Source: Bacteroidaceae bacterium
Lineage (GTDB): Bacteria; Bacteroidota; Bacteroidia; Bacteroidales; Bacteroidaceae
Assembly (NCBI GenBank): GCA_030843315.1
Contig: JAUUPT010000001.1
Location: forward strand, 62,001 to 126,000
Direction: 5' to 3'
DNA length: 64,000 nucleotides
Shown here: in pieces, positions 16,427 to 25,574 of the stretch
How positions within the stretch are numbered: the first letter of the stretch is position 1
Layout of the letters: each line of letters starts with the position of its first letter
Position numbers and translations under genes: made by a program
The notes under the pieces: generated by a model
Database searches by the model: none
The model's input: the letters and a program-made list of their open reading frames with translations, nothing else
Told to the model about the DNA's origin: nothing

Positions 16427-18418
16427 TTACAGTGGAATGTATTCTACGAATGCTTCCATTGCTTCATAAGATGCGAGGCCGAGACTATCATACAGTGCAG
16501 CCGTAGCACGGTTGCGGTCTTCGCTGCGTTGCCAGAACAGACGTTCGTCATTGCCCAGGAACGGAGCGCTTTCCATCTGCGACTGGTGCTTCAGGATAGA
16601 GTTGCGTTTAGCGCGCAATTCTTCCGGACTGATAGGCACAGCCATTTCGATATTTTCAATTTCCCATTCTGCCCATGCACCGCGATACATCCAGATGCGG
16701 CACTCTTTCAGCCATTTGGCTCCTTCTTCTTTCTCCAGGTCGACGGCAGCGAATACGGCATCCGTACAAACGCGGTGCGTTCCGTGCGGGTCGGCCAGGT
16801 CGCCGGCAACGAAGATCTGGTGAGGTTTCACTTCGCGCAGCAGGTTGCGTACAATTTCTACGTCTGCTTCGCTGATAGGATTCTTCTGAATTTTACCGGT
16901 TTCGTAGAACGGCAGGTCGAGGAAGTGTACATGATCCAGCGGAATGTTATTGTAGGTGCAGGCAGTACGTGCTTCGCCACGGCGAATCAGACCTTTGATG
17001 GTCAGGATGTCGCGGGTATCCATATCACCGTCTTTCTTTTCCTTCAAGTACTTGCGTATTTCGGCGTACTTGTCATTGATAACCTGGTCTTCGCTGTTGT
17101 TGAATATTTGGTTGAATCCGTTGATGAAGTGCATGAAGCGAGTTACTTCCTCATCGCCTACGGCAATGTTACCCGAAGTTTCGTAAGCCACGTGTACATC
17201 GTGCTTCTGCTCTACCAGGCGGCGGATAGTGCCACCCATCGAGATAACGTCGTCATCGGGATGCGGAGAGAATACTACGATGCGCTTCGGATACGGTTTG
17301 GCACGCTCGGGACGATAAGTGTCGTCTGCGTTCGGCTTGCCACCCGGCCAGCCGGTGATGGTATGTTGCAGGTCGTTGAATATCTTGATATTCACGTTGT
17401 ATGCCGAGCCGAACAATGCCAGCAGTTCGCTTAAACCGTTTTCGTTGTAGTCTTTATTGGTCAACTTCAGGATGGGTTTTCCGGTGAGTTGGCACAGCCA
17501 GACGATAGCACTACGGATCAGCTTGTCGTTCCATTCGCAGGAAGTCACCAGCCAGGGGCGTTGGATACGCGTCAGGTTAGCGGCGGCAGACAAGTCGATG
17601 GCAACGTGTGCATTGTTGTGCGTTTGCAGGTAAGAGGCGGGGATGGTATCCGTAACCGGACCTTCCACACAGTTTCTTACCATCTGGGCTTTTTCTTCAC
17701 CCCATGCCATTAGGTATACCTTCTTGGCGGCAAGGATGGTAGAAACACCCATCGTGATAGAACTGATAGGAGTACTCTCGATGCTGCCGAACATCTTGGA
17801 TGCTTCGTTGCGCGAGTCGTTATCCAGTAAAATCAAGCGGGTGGTGGAGTTGAGGCGTGAACCCGGTTCGTTGAAACCGATGTTACCCACGCGTCCAATG
17901 CCTATCAGGGCAGCATCCAGTCCGCCGAAACTTTCGATGCGCTGCTCGTACAAGCGGCAGTATTCGAAGATGGTGTCTTTGGCAATTGTACTGTCCGGGC
18001 TGAAGACGTTCTGTTTGTCGATGTCCACATGGTCGAGCAACATTTCCTTCAAGGCGTTGAGGTTGCTGTTGACAGCATCCTGTGTCAGAGGGTAGTATTC
18101 GTAGAGGTTGAATACGATTACGTTGCGGAAACTCAATCCTTCTTCCTTGTGCATACGGATGAGAGCCGAGTACACGTTGCGGGGAGAATTTCCGCCTGCC
18201 AATGCCAATACGCAGAAACGTCCGGCCTTTTGTTTGTCACGGATCAGCTGTGCAATATCCAGGGCAACTTGGTTGGCACCTTCTTCGGCAGACTCGTAGA
18301 TGTCTGTCGGAATTTTTTCCAGTCGGGTCAATACCGACCGTTCAAATGCATTCTCAGGTCGATAGTACCTGGGGGAGACTCTGTTGAGAGTGATTTGAGA
18401 GCTTAAATTGGTTTTCAT
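16427..18418 (-). CDS. NagB-like domain fused to PIG-L/LmbE deacetylase domain
   Basis: The 663-residue protein would be labelled glucosamine-6-phosphate deaminase by similarity. The N-terminal part (about 20-310) has the NagB fold with LALAGGNSPRNVYSAL. However, positions equivalent to E. coli NagB Asp72, Asp141 and His143 are Tyr106 (NLYEYY), Val177 and Asn179 (GRVGNIGFNEPG); only the Glu148 equivalent (Glu184) remains. The C-terminal part (from about 380) is a PIG-L/LmbE zinc deacetylase with FSPHPDDDVISMGG and ADPHGTHRVC, both intact. So the deacetylase half looks active and the deaminase half does not. No signal peptide is seen, so it is cytosolic. The start at 18418 is used because a perfect -7 element at 18474-18481 overlaps the earlier in-frame ATG at 18490. 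Confidence 0.85.
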   Translation of the reverse strand: MKTNLSSQITLNRVSPRYYRPENAFERSVLTRLEKIPTDIYESAEEGANQVALDIAQLIRDKQKAGRFCVLALAGGNSPRNVYSALIRMHKEEGLSFRNVIVFNLYEYYPLTQDAVNSNLNALKEMLLDHVDIDKQNVFSPDSTIAKDTIFEYCRLYEQRIESFGGLDAALIGIGRVGNIGFNEPGSRLNSTTRLILLDNDSRNEASKMFGSIESTPISSITMGVSTILAAKKVYLMAWGEEKAQMVRNCVEGPVTDTIPASYLQTHNNAHVAIDLSAAANLTRIQRPWLVTSCEWNDKLIRSAIVWLCQLTGKPILKLTNKDYNENGLSELLALFGSAYNVNIKIFNDLQHTITGWPGGKPNADDTYRPERAKPYPKRIVVFSPHPDDDVISMGGTIRRLVEQKHDVHVAYETSGNIAVGDEEVTRFMHFINGFNQIFNNSEDQVINDKYAEIRKYLKEKKDGDMDTRDILTIKGLIRRGEARTACTYNNIPLDHVHFLDLPFYETGKIQKNPISEADVEIVRNLLREVKPHQIFVAGDLADPHGTHRVCTDAVFAAVDLEKEEGAKWLKECRIWMYRGAWAEWEIENIEMAVPISPEELRAKRNSILKHQSQMESAPFLGNDERLFWQRSEDRNRATAALYDSLGLASYEAMEAFVEYIPL

Positions 18419-18473
18419 AAAATATGTATTAATAATAAATTGATTAAAACAATTGCTGTTTCTTAGAGACAAC

Positions 18474-18481
18474 AAAGATAC
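18474..18481 (-). promoter_or_regulatory. -7 element for the NagB-like/PIG-L gene
   Basis: Minus-strand TATCTTTG, a perfect TAnnTTTG, 56 bases before the start codon. Confidence 0.55.
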
Positions 18482-18556
18482 AAAAAACAATGTTCGATCA
18501 TATCTTGTTGAGGATAATTTTAATAGATATTACCGGGAACCAAACAAACTATTCCT

Positions 18557-18564
18557 TATCTTTG
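18557..18564 (+). promoter_or_regulatory. -7 element for the SIMPL-domain gene
   Basis: TATCTTTG, a perfect TAnnTTTG, 38 bases before the ATG at 18602 and divergent from the previous promoter. No -33 match is seen. Confidence 0.55.
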
Positions 18565-18601
18565 TTTCATCTCTAAACTACTAACTAAAAATAGTACGCG
18601 T

Positions 18602-19303
18602 ATGAAGAACTGGAGAATAGAAGCAATCATTATTTCCATTGGTATCATTATGCTGGGCGTGATGATAAGGAACGGTATCAACGACTTTAAAGACAAAGAT
18701 CGTATTGTGAGTGTAAAAGGTCTGGCAGAGATGGAAGTACCTGCCGATAAGGTCATCTGGCCATTGGTATACAAGGATATCGGCAACGATCCCGCCTTGC
18801 TGTATGTTAATATGGAGCAGAAGAATAAAGCTATCGTAAACTTTCTGGAAAAGAACGGCGTTGCAAAAGACGAAATCAGTATCGTGCCGCCCGAGATCAT
18901 CGACCTGCAAGCCGAACGTTATGGAAACCGGGATATATCCTATCGCTACAATGCCACTTCCGTTATTACGGTAACCTCGAAAAATGTAGATAAAGTGCGC
19001 AAGCTGATGTCCGAGCAAGCCGAACTCTTGAAGCAGGGCATCGCCATCACCGGTGGTGATTATAAGTATAATGTATCTTATGAATTTACCGGACTGAACG
19101 GCATCAAGCCACAAATGATAGAAGAGGCCACAAAGAATGCCCGTGCTGCTGCCGAGAAATTTGCAAAAGACTCCGATAGCAGCCTGGGTAAAATCAGGAA
19201 CGCTTCACAAGGGCGGTTCTCTATCTCCGACCGAGACGCCAATACTCCTTATATAAAGAGTGTGCGCGTAGTGACTACCGTGAATTATTATCTGAAGAAA
19301 TAG
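18602..19303 (+). CDS. SIMPL (DUF541) domain protein, membrane-anchored
   Basis: The 233-residue protein begins with a hydrophobic segment (AIIISIGIIMLGVMI) that is probably an uncleaved anchor or signal. The SIMPL/DUF541 domain follows, starting at DRIVSVKGLAEMEVPADKV and ending with VVTTVNYYLKK. Such proteins face the periplasm and belong to the oxidative-stress-linked SIMPL family; the molecular role is not established. It is a single-gene unit. Its 3' end overlaps the nitrilase gene on the other strand by 29 bases, so the two transcripts are convergent and complementary at their ends. Confidence 0.82.
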   Translation: MKNWRIEAIIISIGIIMLGVMIRNGINDFKDKDRIVSVKGLAEMEVPADKVIWPLVYKDIGNDPALLYVNMEQKNKAIVNFLEKNGVAKDEISIVPPEIIDLQAERYGNRDISYRYNATSVITVTSKNVDKVRKLMSEQAELLKQGIAITGGDYKYNVSYEFTGLNGIKPQMIEEATKNARAAAEKFAKDSDSSLGKIRNASQGRFSISDRDANTPYIKSVRVVTTVNYYLKK

Positions 19304-20081
19304 TGAAGTGATCCGCATCTTTCCATGCGGGGAACTTCTGCCTGAAGTCTGTCAATGAAGTAAGTTCGAGCGCTGCCGTGGCGACTCCTTCTTCATTGTC
19401 GGGCACGGTGGCGAGCAGTTCGCCTTTGGGAGAATAGATGACGCTGCCTCCGCTGTGGGGCAGCTTATGGTTGTCTGTGCCGACGCGATTGACACCGCAG
19501 ACGTAGCAGATATTCTCCAATGCACGGGCTTGCAGCAATACGTCCCATACCTTGCGGCGGGGAACGGGCCAGTTGGCTACGTAAATTAACAGGTCGTACT
19601 CATTGTCTGTGTTGCGGCTCCATACCGGAAAACGAAGGTCGTAGCAGACAAGCAGTAATATGTTCCAGCCCCGGTAGCAGATAATGGGGCGTTGGTTTCC
19701 CGGAGTGAAATGCTCCACTTCGTGCCCCATGCGGAAGAGGTGGCGCTTGTCGTAATAGTAGGCATCGCCTTCGGGCGTAAGGAAGAAGGCACGGTTGTAA
19801 TAGGAAGGCCGGTCATCGTAGGATGATGCTTCGCACGCAATATAACTGCCTGCAATGGCAAGCTGATACTCTCCGGCCCATCGCCGCAATGTAGTGATGG
19901 TTTCTCCCGTTACCGGTTCCGCCAGATGCTCTGTGTCCATGCTGAAGCCGGTAGAGAAGGTCTCAGGTAAAACAACAATCTCCGTTGTCCCACGAAGAGC
20001 TTCAAGCTTTTCGCGGAGGCGACGGAGATTTTCTTGTTTATCTTCCCAAACGATATCTGTTTGTAGAATACTTACGCGCAT
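19275..20081 (-). CDS. Nitrilase-family amidohydrolase (omega-amidase-like)
   Basis: This cytosolic carbon-nitrogen hydrolase of 268 residues has a complete Glu-Lys-Cys triad: Glu40 in VVLPETFSTGF, Lys112 in YYDKRHLF, and Cys146 in LLVCYDLRFP. These segments and the length match the YafV/Nit2 omega-amidase group, which hydrolyses alpha-ketoglutaramate or alpha-ketosuccinamate made by glutamine transamination. The exact substrate is inferred from the subgroup motifs. It lies 45 bases after the acyltransferase gene on the same strand and is probably co-transcribed with it. The 29-base overlap with the convergent SIMPL gene leaves no space for a terminator between them. Confidence 0.87.
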   Translation of the reverse strand: MRVSILQTDIVWEDKQENLRRLREKLEALRGTTEIVVLPETFSTGFSMDTEHLAEPVTGETITTLRRWAGEYQLAIAGSYIACEASSYDDRPSYYNRAFFLTPEGDAYYYDKRHLFRMGHEVEHFTPGNQRPIICYRGWNILLLVCYDLRFPVWSRNTDNEYDLLIYVANWPVPRRKVWDVLLQARALENICYVCGVNRVGTDNHKLPHSGGSVIYSPKGELLATVPDNEEGVATAALELTSLTDFRQKFPAWKDADHFTISSDNNSR

Positions 20082-20126
20082 ATTACATTACCGCATTAAT
20101 ACCTTATCTACTGCATCATTACTTTA

Positions 20127-20681
20127 TCAAATTTCTCCCAAGTCAAAGTTCTTGGGATTCTTCCCTTTGAAGTTCTTGTAATAGAGCTTTATCTCATGCA
20201 TATCTTTCGCCATGTCTCCGGTGGGCATAATGGCTTTGGTGCACGAAATAGTCTTTGTGGGATAATCGATTCCGACGAGCACGATGGGTACTTGCGCCTT
20301 GAGTGCTATGTAATAGAAACCTTTCTTCCAGTTAGGATTGGCTTTGCGGGTTCCTTCCGGGGTGATGGCAAGATGGAAGTGCTTGCTGTTTGCAAACTTC
20401 TCAGTCATCTGGTCTACTAAAGACGACTTGCGTCCCCGGTTTACAGGGATACCGCCCACAGCCTTGAATATAAGTCCCAGTGGGAAGAAGAACCATTCCT
20501 TCTTCATCATGAAACTGGTTTTGCGGCCGATGGCACCATAATACAGCTTGCCGATAAATAAATCCCAATTAGAAGTATGTGGCGCCGCACAAACTATGCA
20601 CTTATCATAGTTTTCCACCGTCACATTTGTTTTCCAGCCCAGCAGGCGATAATAAATGAAACTATAAAGGGCTTTCTTCAT
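20127..20681 (-). CDS. 1-acylglycerol-3-phosphate acyltransferase-like protein
   Basis: This PlsC-type acyltransferase of 184 residues probably transfers an acyl group to a lysophospholipid or similar acceptor at the inner-membrane face. It has the HxxxxD catalytic motif (His35-TSNW-Asp40), the acceptor-binding segment GGIPVNRGRKSS, and the third block AITPEGTRKANPNWKKG. It is short for PlsC (usually about 240), which is normal for this compact Bacteroidetes subgroup. It follows the 89-residue gene with a one-base gap and precedes the nitrilase. Phospholipid synthesis is the safest role; acylation of another lipid is possible. Confidence 0.85.
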   Translation of the reverse strand: MKKALYSFIYYRLLGWKTNVTVENYDKCIVCAAPHTSNWDLFIGKLYYGAIGRKTSFMMKKEWFFFPLGLIFKAVGGIPVNRGRKSSLVDQMTEKFANSKHFHLAITPEGTRKANPNWKKGFYYIALKAQVPIVLVGIDYPTKTISCTKAIMPTGDMAKDMHEIKLYYKNFKGKNPKNFDLGEI

Positions 20682-20682
20682 T

Positions 20683-20952
20683 TTACTTCAATTTGCCCAT
20701 TGCATCAATAATTTCGTCCACTTTCGCATTGAAGTCAGTCATGAATTTCTTGTAGAAACCTTTTACATTTCCCGGTTCTGTGTGACTGATACGGCTTATG
20801 AATTCATCTTGCGTTTTCAGAATCTCTGCCATCAGCTCGTCAGCTTTCTTTTTGTCGGTTCCAGGTACGTATAAACTGTGCACAAGACACTCTGTGAATA
20901 GTTCGCCTGCAATATAGTTGATGTTCTTCTTTAGTTCTTTTCTACTTGCCAT
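20683..20952 (-). CDS. Conserved small helical protein, function unknown
   Basis: This 89-residue protein is rich in Lys, Glu and Asp and looks all-helical (KKKADELMAEILKTQDEF, DFNAKVDEIIDAMGKLK). It has no signal peptide, and I do not recognise a family. Its stop is one base from the acyltransferase start, so translation is likely coupled. A -7-like TATCTTTA on the minus strand lies at 20993-21000, which would make it the first gene of the operon with the acyltransferase and nitrilase. Confidence 0.6.
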   Translation of the reverse strand: MASRKELKKNINYIAGELFTECLVHSLYVPGTDKKKADELMAEILKTQDEFISRISHTEPGNVKGFYKKFMTDFNAKVDEIIDAMGKLK

Positions 20953-21260
20953 AATCTTTACATTTTAAATGAATACTGTGAATTGTATCCGGTAAAGATA
21001 CAGTTTTTCTTTATTACTGTATAGGAAAAGCCCGTTTTTATGTGTTTTTAATGGGAGTAGGGGTGTGGAATAATTCCACAAAATGTGGACGCATTCTACA
21101 TGAAAGGGAGGGATTCCCGAAAGAAAGAACGATTTTCTGCTGATTTATATCCATTGATATATAGAGCATTACGCAAAAAGGGAATATTGTGTCAACATGT
21201 TTGGCATCTCATTTGTTATTTACAAATAGAAACAGGGTTAAATTTAATAAACGAACAAGC
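20953..21260. other. Divergent intergenic region, 308 bp
   Basis: This holds the start regions of the minus 89-aa operon (TATCTTTA at 20993-21000, minus) and the plus RND efflux operon. No convincing core promoter, operator repeat or RNA gene could be picked for the efflux operon. The middle (21040-21180) shows nothing recognisable. Confidence 0.4.
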
Positions 21261-22439
21261 ATGAGACTATTTTTATTCAAGAGAGAATTGAAATTGAACA
21301 AGAAAAGAATACTGATAATAGCAGCCTGCCTGGCAGTGCTGTTGGTTGGCTATTTTATCTTGACCTGGCCCAAGAAGGTGCAGCCTGAAGCTCCTACCGT
21401 TATTGTGGAACCTGCTGCAAAAGGTGATGTAGAGATATATGGCGAATATGTAGGTCGCATCCGTGCACAACAGTTTGTAGAGGTACGTGCGCGCGTAGAA
21501 GGCTATCTGGAGAATATGCTTTTTGCCGAAGGAAAGTACGTGACGAAGAACCAGGTACTTTTTGTTATCAACCAAGATCAATACCGTGCTAAGGCCGATA
21601 AAGCCCGTGCACAATTAAAGAAAGACGAGGCGCAGGCACTGAAGGCGAAGCGCGACCTGGAACGTATCCGCCCGTTGTATGCACAAAATGCTGCCAGCCA
21701 GTTGGATCTTGACAATGCCCAGGCAGCCTATGAAACGGCAGAGGCATCTGTGGCAATGAGCCAGGCCGATTTGGATCAGGCTGAACTGGAATTAGGTTAT
21801 ACGCTGGTACGTTCGCCGCTTTCGGGACATATCAGTGAAAGAAATGTGGACTTGGGTACTTTAGTCGGACCGGGTGGTAAGTCCTTGCTGGCTACCGTAG
21901 TGAAGAGCGATACCGTCCTGGTAGACTTTAATATGACGGCGCTGGATTACCTGAAAAGTAAGGAACGTAATATCGACATCGGCCGCCAAGACTCTACACG
22001 CTCCTGGCAGCCTAACATTACGATTACTTTAGCGGACAACACGGTTTATCCTTTTAAAGGATATGTAGACTTTGCCGAACCACAGGTAGACCCGCAGACG
22101 GGTACCTTCTCGGTACGTGCAGAGATGCCGAATCCTAACAGTGTACTGTTACCGGGGCAGTTTACGAAAGTGAAACTGTTGCTGGATGTGCGCGAAGATG
22201 CAATAGCCATACCCCAGAAGGCGGTGACCATTGAGAAAGGCGGTGCTTATGCCTTTGTGATGCGCCGTGACTCTACGGTGGAGAAACGCTTCATAGAGTT
22301 GGGGCCAGAGTTTGGAAATAGCTGGGTGGTTGAACGTGGTCTGGCAGCCGGTGAGCAAGTGGTGACGGAAGGTTTCCACAAATTGACTCCGGGAATGAAG
22401 GTGCGTGCACAAGCCAAGGATATTAACTCTTCAAAGTAA
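21261..22439 (+). CDS. RND efflux periplasmic adaptor (MFP) subunit
   Basis: The 392-residue membrane-fusion protein bridges the inner-membrane RND pump and the outer-membrane channel in the next two genes. An N-terminal hydrophobic anchor (ILIIAACLAVLLVGYFIL) is followed by the first half of the lipoyl domain (VEVRARVEGYLENM), an alpha-hairpin with long coiled coil (RAKADKARAQLKKDEAQALK onward), the second lipoyl half (TLVRSPLSGHISERNVDLGTL), and beta-barrel and membrane-proximal domains. I use the ATG at 21261; an earlier in-frame ATG at 21189 would add a poorly conserved 24-residue tail. The 7-base gap to the pump gene shows an operon. The exported compound is unknown. Confidence 0.9.
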   Translation: MRLFLFKRELKLNKKRILIIAACLAVLLVGYFILTWPKKVQPEAPTVIVEPAAKGDVEIYGEYVGRIRAQQFVEVRARVEGYLENMLFAEGKYVTKNQVLFVINQDQYRAKADKARAQLKKDEAQALKAKRDLERIRPLYAQNAASQLDLDNAQAAYETAEASVAMSQADLDQAELELGYTLVRSPLSGHISERNVDLGTLVGPGGKSLLATVVKSDTVLVDFNMTALDYLKSKERNIDIGRQDSTRSWQPNITITLADNTVYPFKGYVDFAEPQVDPQTGTFSVRAEMPNPNSVLLPGQFTKVKLLLDVREDAIAIPQKAVTIEKGGAYAFVMRRDSTVEKRFIELGPEFGNSWVVERGLAAGEQVVTEGFHKLTPGMKVRAQAKDINSSK

Positions 22440-22446
22440 CGACATT

Positions 22447-25400
22447 ATGAAAGTAAGTTTCTTTATAGACCGCCCGGTATTCTCGGCGGTGATATCGATT
22501 GTGATTGTGATAGTCGGTATCATCGGACTGACCATGCTGCCGGTGGATCAATACCCACAGATAACGCCGCCCGTGGTGAAGATCAGCGCTTCCTATCCGG
22601 GAGCTAGTGCGCTGACAGTTTCGCAAGCGGTGGCAACCCCTATCGAACAAGAGATAAACGGTACTCCGGGCATGCTCTACATGGAGTCCAACAGTTCTAA
22701 CTCCGGCGGTTTCTCCGCCACCGTCACCTTCGACGTATCTGCCGACCCCGACCTGGCGGCGGTAGAGATACAGAACCGCGTGAAGCTTGCCGAGAGCCGC
22801 CTGCCTGCCGAAGTCATTCAGAACGGTATCTCGGTAGAGAAGCAGGCGCCCAGTCAGTTGATGACGCTCTGCCTCACTAGCAGTGACCCCAAGTTCGATG
22901 AAATCTATCTGAGCAACTTTGCCACCATCAACGTGCTCGACTTGCTGCGCCGCATCCCCGGCGTGGGCCGCGTCTCCAATATAGGTAGCCGCTATTACGC
23001 CATGCAGATATGGGCACTGCCCGACAAACTCGCCAACTTCGGCCTCACCGTGCAGGACTTGCAGAATGCACTGAAAGACCAGAACCGCGAGTCCGCCGCC
23101 GGCGTCCTGGGTCAGCAGCCGGTGAAGGGACTGGACATCACCATCCCCATCACCACGCAGGGCCGACTGAGCTCCGTGAAACAGTTCGAGGACATCGTAG
23201 TCCGCGCCAACTCCAATGGGTCTATCATCCGCTTGCGCGACGTGGCCCGTGTCTCTCTCGAAGCCTCTTCCTACAGCACGGAGAGCGGCATCAACGGTGA
23301 GAACGCCGCCGTACTTGGCATCTATATGCTGCCGGGCGCCAATGCGATGGAAGTGGCAAAGAACGTAAAGGAAGCCATGAAAGAGATCAGTGCCAACTTC
23401 CCGGAGGGAGTGAGTTACGAGATCCCGTTCGATATGACGACCTATATCTCCGAATCCATCCACGAGGTGTACAAGACCTTGTTCGAAGCATTAATATTAG
23501 TTGTGTTAGTAGTATTTCTTTCCTTGCAAAGTTGGCGTGCGACGCTGATACCGATTGTTGCGGTACCGATTTCCCTGGTTGGTACCTTTGGTTTCATGCT
23601 TATCTTCGGGTTCTCGCTGAACATGCTGACTTTGCTTGGATTGATTCTTGCCATCGGCATCGTGGTAGATGATGCCATCGTGGTGGTGGAGAACGTGGAG
23701 CACCTGATGGAGACCGAAAAACTCAGCCCCTACGAAGCCACCAAGAAGGCAATGAATGGGCTGGCAAGCGCATTGATAGCCACTTCGCTGGTACTCTGTG
23801 CCGTATTCGTGCCGGTGAGTTTCCTAAGTGGAATTACCGGGCAGTTGTATCGCCAGTTCACCATTACCATTGCCGTTTCCGTGCTGCTGTCTACGGTGGT
23901 GGCGCTGACGCTCAGCCCCGTGATGTGCTCCCTTATTCTGCGCCCCGATAGCGGCAAGAAGAAGAACATCGTCTTTCGCAAGATAAACCACTGGCTGGCA
24001 CTCGGTAACCACCGCTACGTAGGTGTCATCAGTCGCGTCATCAAGAATCCCCGCCGATTGATGTCGGCGTTCGGAATGGTGATTGTCGCTATCTTTATTA
24101 TACATCGGTTGGTGCCCACCAGCTTTCTGCCTGCCGAGGACCAGGGCTATTTCAAGATAGAACTGGAATTGCCTGAAGGCGCCACGCTGGAACGTACCCG
24201 CGTAGTGACCGACCGCGCCGTGAAGTATCTGGAACAGAATCCCTACGTCGCCTACGTACAGAACGTAACGGGCAGCAGCCCCCGTGTGGGCAGCAGCCAG
24301 TCGCGTAGCGAACTGACAGTTATCCTGAAACCGTGGGAGGACCGCAAAGCCATTTCCATTGACCGGATTATGGAGCGCGTGGAGCGCGACCTGAAGGAAT
24401 ACCCCGAATGCAAAGTCTACCTCTCCACGCCTCCCGTCATTCCGGGGCTGGGTACTTCGGGCGGTTTCGAGATGCAGCTCGAAGCCCGTGGCGATGCCAC
24501 TTTCGACGACCTGGTGCAGGCTGCCGACACCCTGATGCTCTATGCCCAGCGCCACAAGCAACTGACGGGTCTTTCATCCTCCCTGCAATCGGAGATACCG
24601 CAACTCTACTTTGACGTAGACCGCGACAAGGTGAAGATGCTCGGCGTCCCCCTTGCCGATGTATTCTCTACGATGAAGGCCTACACCGGTTCCGTCTACG
24701 TGAACGACTTTAACATGTTCAACCGTATATATAAGGTGTACATCCAAGCGGAAGCCCCTTACCGCGAGCACAAGGACAACATTAACCTCTTCTTCGTGAA
24801 AGCCAAAGACGGTGCGATGGTGCCCCTCACCTCACTGGGCAACGCTACGTACACCACCGGTCCGGGCAGCATCAAGCGTTTCAATATGTTCACCACCGCC
24901 GTTATCCGCGGTTCCGCCGCCCAGGGCTACAGTTCCGGGCAGGCAATGGAGATTATGGAACAGATAGCCCGCGACCACCTGCCGGACAACATCGGAGTGG
25001 AATGGAGCGGCCTGTCTTATCAGGAGAAGAAGGCAGGTGGGCAGACGGGACTGGTGCTGACACTGGTATTCCTCTTTGTCTTCCTCTTTCTGGCGGCGCA
25101 GTATGAAAGCTGGACGGTGCCCATCGCAGTATTGTTGTCCCTGCCCGTCGCCGCCCTGGGCGCTTACCTGGGCGTAGTCATCTGCGGATTGGAGAACGAC
25201 ATATATTTCCAGATAGGCTTGGTAATGCTGGTGGGGCTCGCCGCGAAGAACGCCATCCTCATCGTAGAGTTTGCCAAGGTGCAGGTAGATGCAGGGGCCG
25301 ACTTGGTGCAGAGCGCCATCCATGCGGCACAGCTCCGCTTCCGCCCCATCCTGATGACCTCCCTTGCCTTCGTGCTGGGCATGCTGCCTATGGTGCTGGC

Positions 25401-25557
25401 AAGCGGGCCGGGTTCGGCAAGCCGTCAGGCTATCGGTACAGGCGTATTCTTCGGAATGATATTCGCCATTGTTTTCGGCATCGTGCTGGTACCGTTCTTC
25501 TTCGTTATGGTCTATAAGGCGAAGGCGAAGGTGCAGCACAAGATTAAGAAAGACTGA
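22447..25557 (+). CDS. RND (HAE1-type) multidrug efflux transporter, inner membrane
   Basis: The 1036-residue proton-driven pump matches the AcrB/MexB family in length and layout: an N-terminal helix (FFIDRPVFSAVISIVIVIVG), two large periplasmic loops, and twelve membrane segments in two halves. TM4 holds VVDDAIVVVENVEH, with the paired Asp used in proton relay. The second half has the matching LAAKNAILIVEFAK, and GxxGYFKIELELPEGATLERT is present in the porter domain. The start at 22447 gives the standard MKVSFFIDRP beginning. It is the middle gene of a complete tripartite efflux operon. Likely substrates are hydrophobic drugs, bile salts or dyes, inferred from the family. Confidence 0.95.
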   Translation: MKVSFFIDRPVFSAVISIVIVIVGIIGLTMLPVDQYPQITPPVVKISASYPGASALTVSQAVATPIEQEINGTPGMLYMESNSSNSGGFSATVTFDVSADPDLAAVEIQNRVKLAESRLPAEVIQNGISVEKQAPSQLMTLCLTSSDPKFDEIYLSNFATINVLDLLRRIPGVGRVSNIGSRYYAMQIWALPDKLANFGLTVQDLQNALKDQNRESAAGVLGQQPVKGLDITIPITTQGRLSSVKQFEDIVVRANSNGSIIRLRDVARVSLEASSYSTESGINGENAAVLGIYMLPGANAMEVAKNVKEAMKEISANFPEGVSYEIPFDMTTYISESIHEVYKTLFEALILVVLVVFLSLQSWRATLIPIVAVPISLVGTFGFMLIFGFSLNMLTLLGLILAIGIVVDDAIVVVENVEHLMETEKLSPYEATKKAMNGLASALIATSLVLCAVFVPVSFLSGITGQLYRQFTITIAVSVLLSTVVALTLSPVMCSLILRPDSGKKKNIVFRKINHWLALGNHRYVGVISRVIKNPRRLMSAFGMVIVAIFIIHRLVPTSFLPAEDQGYFKIELELPEGATLERTRVVTDRAVKYLEQNPYVAYVQNVTGSSPRVGSSQSRSELTVILKPWEDRKAISIDRIMERVERDLKEYPECKVYLSTPPVIPGLGTSGGFEMQLEARGDATFDDLVQAADTLMLYAQRHKQLTGLSSSLQSEIPQLYFDVDRDKVKMLGVPLADVFSTMKAYTGSVYVNDFNMFNRIYKVYIQAEAPYREHKDNINLFFVKAKDGAMVPLTSLGNATYTTGPGSIKRFNMFTTAVIRGSAAQGYSSGQAMEIMEQIARDHLPDNIGVEWSGLSYQEKKAGGQTGLVLTLVFLFVFLFLAAQYESWTVPIAVLLSLPVAALGAYLGVVICGLENDIYFQIGLVMLVGLAAKNAILIVEFAKVQVDAGADLVQSAIHAAQLRFRPILMTSLAFVLGMLPMVLASGPGSASRQAIGTGVFFGMIFAIVFGIVLVPFFFVMVYKAKAKVQHKIKKD

Positions 25558-25574
25558 ACTTAAAGAACAACGTT

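Noticed and set aside
16427..18418. Plain glucosamine-6-phosphate deaminase (nagB)
   Set aside because: Three of the four key NagB residues are substituted and a deacetylase domain is fused.
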